From: Cyanobacteria bacterium FACHB-471
GTDB lineage: Bacteria; Cyanobacteriota; Cyanobacteriia; Elainellales; Elainellaceae
Assembly (NCBI GenBank): GCA_014695345.1
Contig: JACJOC010000012.1
Location: 62,001-126,000 of the forward strand
Direction of reading: 5' to 3'
Length of the DNA: 64,000 nucleotides
The position numbers and the translations under genes were made by a program. Below, piece by piece: positions 63,525-64,000 of the stretch; position 1 is the first letter of the stretch; every line of letters starts with the position of its first letter. The notes below the pieces were generated by a model, which worked only from the letters and a program-made list of their open reading frames with translations, ran no database searches and had not been told where the DNA came from.

Positions 63525-64000
63525 GGGTTTTCTCCCGCACCAGTTTTAGAAAAATATCTGTTAAGTTCGCTTGATCTCGGTAGACTCTGACCAGTGGTAG
63601 AGGCTTCAGCACATCAAGGATTTGATATAGCTCGTCTGACTCACGCACATAAATCAACTGTCCTTGAAAGGTGCCACCTAACTCTTTCACTTTACTCACT
63701 TTTTCTGAGTCTAAAGGATGCTCTAGCTCAATCGTGTAAGCGGTTCCTGAGAACTGGCGAATCAGTTCTGAAGTAGGTTCTTCAATTGCAATTTTGCCCT
63801 GTTGGATAATTGCGACCCGATCTGAAAGTTCTTCTGCAATGTCGAGTTGATGTGTAGTGAGTAAGATGGCTCGCCCCTCAGCAGCAATTTCACGAATCAA
63901 CTGTTTTACGGTTTGGGTAGCTTCTACATCCAGTCCTAAAGTGGGCTCATCCAACAACAACAGTTGCGGATCGTGAATTAGGGAAACGGCGATCGCCAGT
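63517..64000 (-). CDS. ABC transporter ATP-binding protein (5' end beyond window)
   Basis: The frame is open to the right edge of the window; visible are the last 160 residues. It begins in LAIAVSLIHDPQLLLLDEPT (Walker B), with LGLD, then the H-loop LLTTHQLDIAEELSDRVAII. The C-terminal part (GTAYTIELEHPLDSEKVSKV) is the extension of CcmA/DrrA-type ATPases. Walker A lies beyond the window. Its 3' end overlaps the permease by 8 nt, indicating coupled translation. Confidence 0.92.
   Translation of the reverse strand, partial: LAIAVSLIHDPQLLLLDEPTLGLDVEATQTVKQLIREIAAEGRAILLTTHQLDIAEELSDRVAIIQQGKIAIEEPTSELIRQFSGTAYTIELEHPLDSEKVSKVKELGGTFQGQLIYVRESDELYQILDVLKPLPLVRVYRDQANLTDIFLKLVREKTLG

Noticed and set aside
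1-64000. CRISPR array, prophage or intact insertion sequence
   Set aside because: No regularly spaced direct repeats, integrase, capsid or transposase genes were seen in the window.

Overview
The window looks like chromosomal DNA of a cyanobacterium. GCGATCGC (the HIP1 palindrome) and its shorter core recur in genes and gaps throughout. Lineage-typical genes include rpaB, a pedR-like regulator, rbp, cruF/cruG (myxoxanthophyll), DUF3727-mltG-yqeG, long SerA, and many PAS/GAF/GGDEF signalling proteins. The gene mix (hopanoid-methylase-like radical SAM, large hybrid kinase, REC-PAS-adenylate cyclase, CHASE2-GGDEF) suggests a filamentous Leptolyngbya/Oscillatoria-type organism, but this is inference. 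I see no rRNA, tRNA, CRISPR array or intact insertion sequence.

Layout. 0-10 kb: a secreted peptidoglycan-binding protein (cut by the window edge), a degenerate and an intact ADP-ribosylglycohydrolase flanking a PgpH-type c-di-AMP phosphodiesterase, an rbp-pentapeptide pair, a B12/radical SAM enzyme, and a Uma2-family gene broken by a 5-bp tandem duplication. 10-18.3 kb: housekeeping and regulation (pedR-like, hisS, radA, rpaB, then plsX-fabH-fabD for lipid synthesis). 18.3-25.3 kb: a signalling block with a decayed sensor remnant, a 1280-residue hybrid histidine kinase, a class III adenylate cyclase with a receiver, and a CYTH triphosphatase-type protein, ending in a heptamer-repeat hairpin. 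25.3-35.6 kb: ferritin-like protein, truncated SLH protein, Ca-type P-ATPase, recF, GNAT, LysR, Deg protease. 34.8-37.8 kb: cruF-cruG-ZIP operon. 38-46.1 kb: CofE-like protein, GNAT-ruvX, DJ-1 protein, DUF3727-mltG-yqeG, proB. 46.2-54.3 kb: envelope and glycolipid genes (outer-membrane-type barrel, DPM1-type glycosyltransferase, UPF0104 flippase-like protein, NlpC/P60 peptidase opposite a class A beta-lactamase-like hydrolase), then aroH, sppA and an EamA transporter. 54.7-64 kb: a PG-binding/TM/HEAT protein, a CHASE2-PAS-GGDEF cyclase, serA, an alpha/beta hydrolase, a decayed Ni/Co transporter and an ABC-2 exporter cut by the window end.

The most informative non-coding features are dispersed palindromes. 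A 41-nt palindrome occurs three times (1700, 33026, 59098). A roughly 62-nt GGGCG..GCATTCGG hairpin occurs three times (12577, 12747, 49702), two copies being nested in a larger inverted structure. There is also a GTAGG-ended element and several perfect 20-22 bp terminator stems. Four decaying genes (Uma2, sensor remnant, SLH, Ni/Co transporter) show ongoing gene loss. I found no clearly new multi-gene system; the best candidate for a second look is the hybrid kinase - adenylate cyclase - CYTH cluster.
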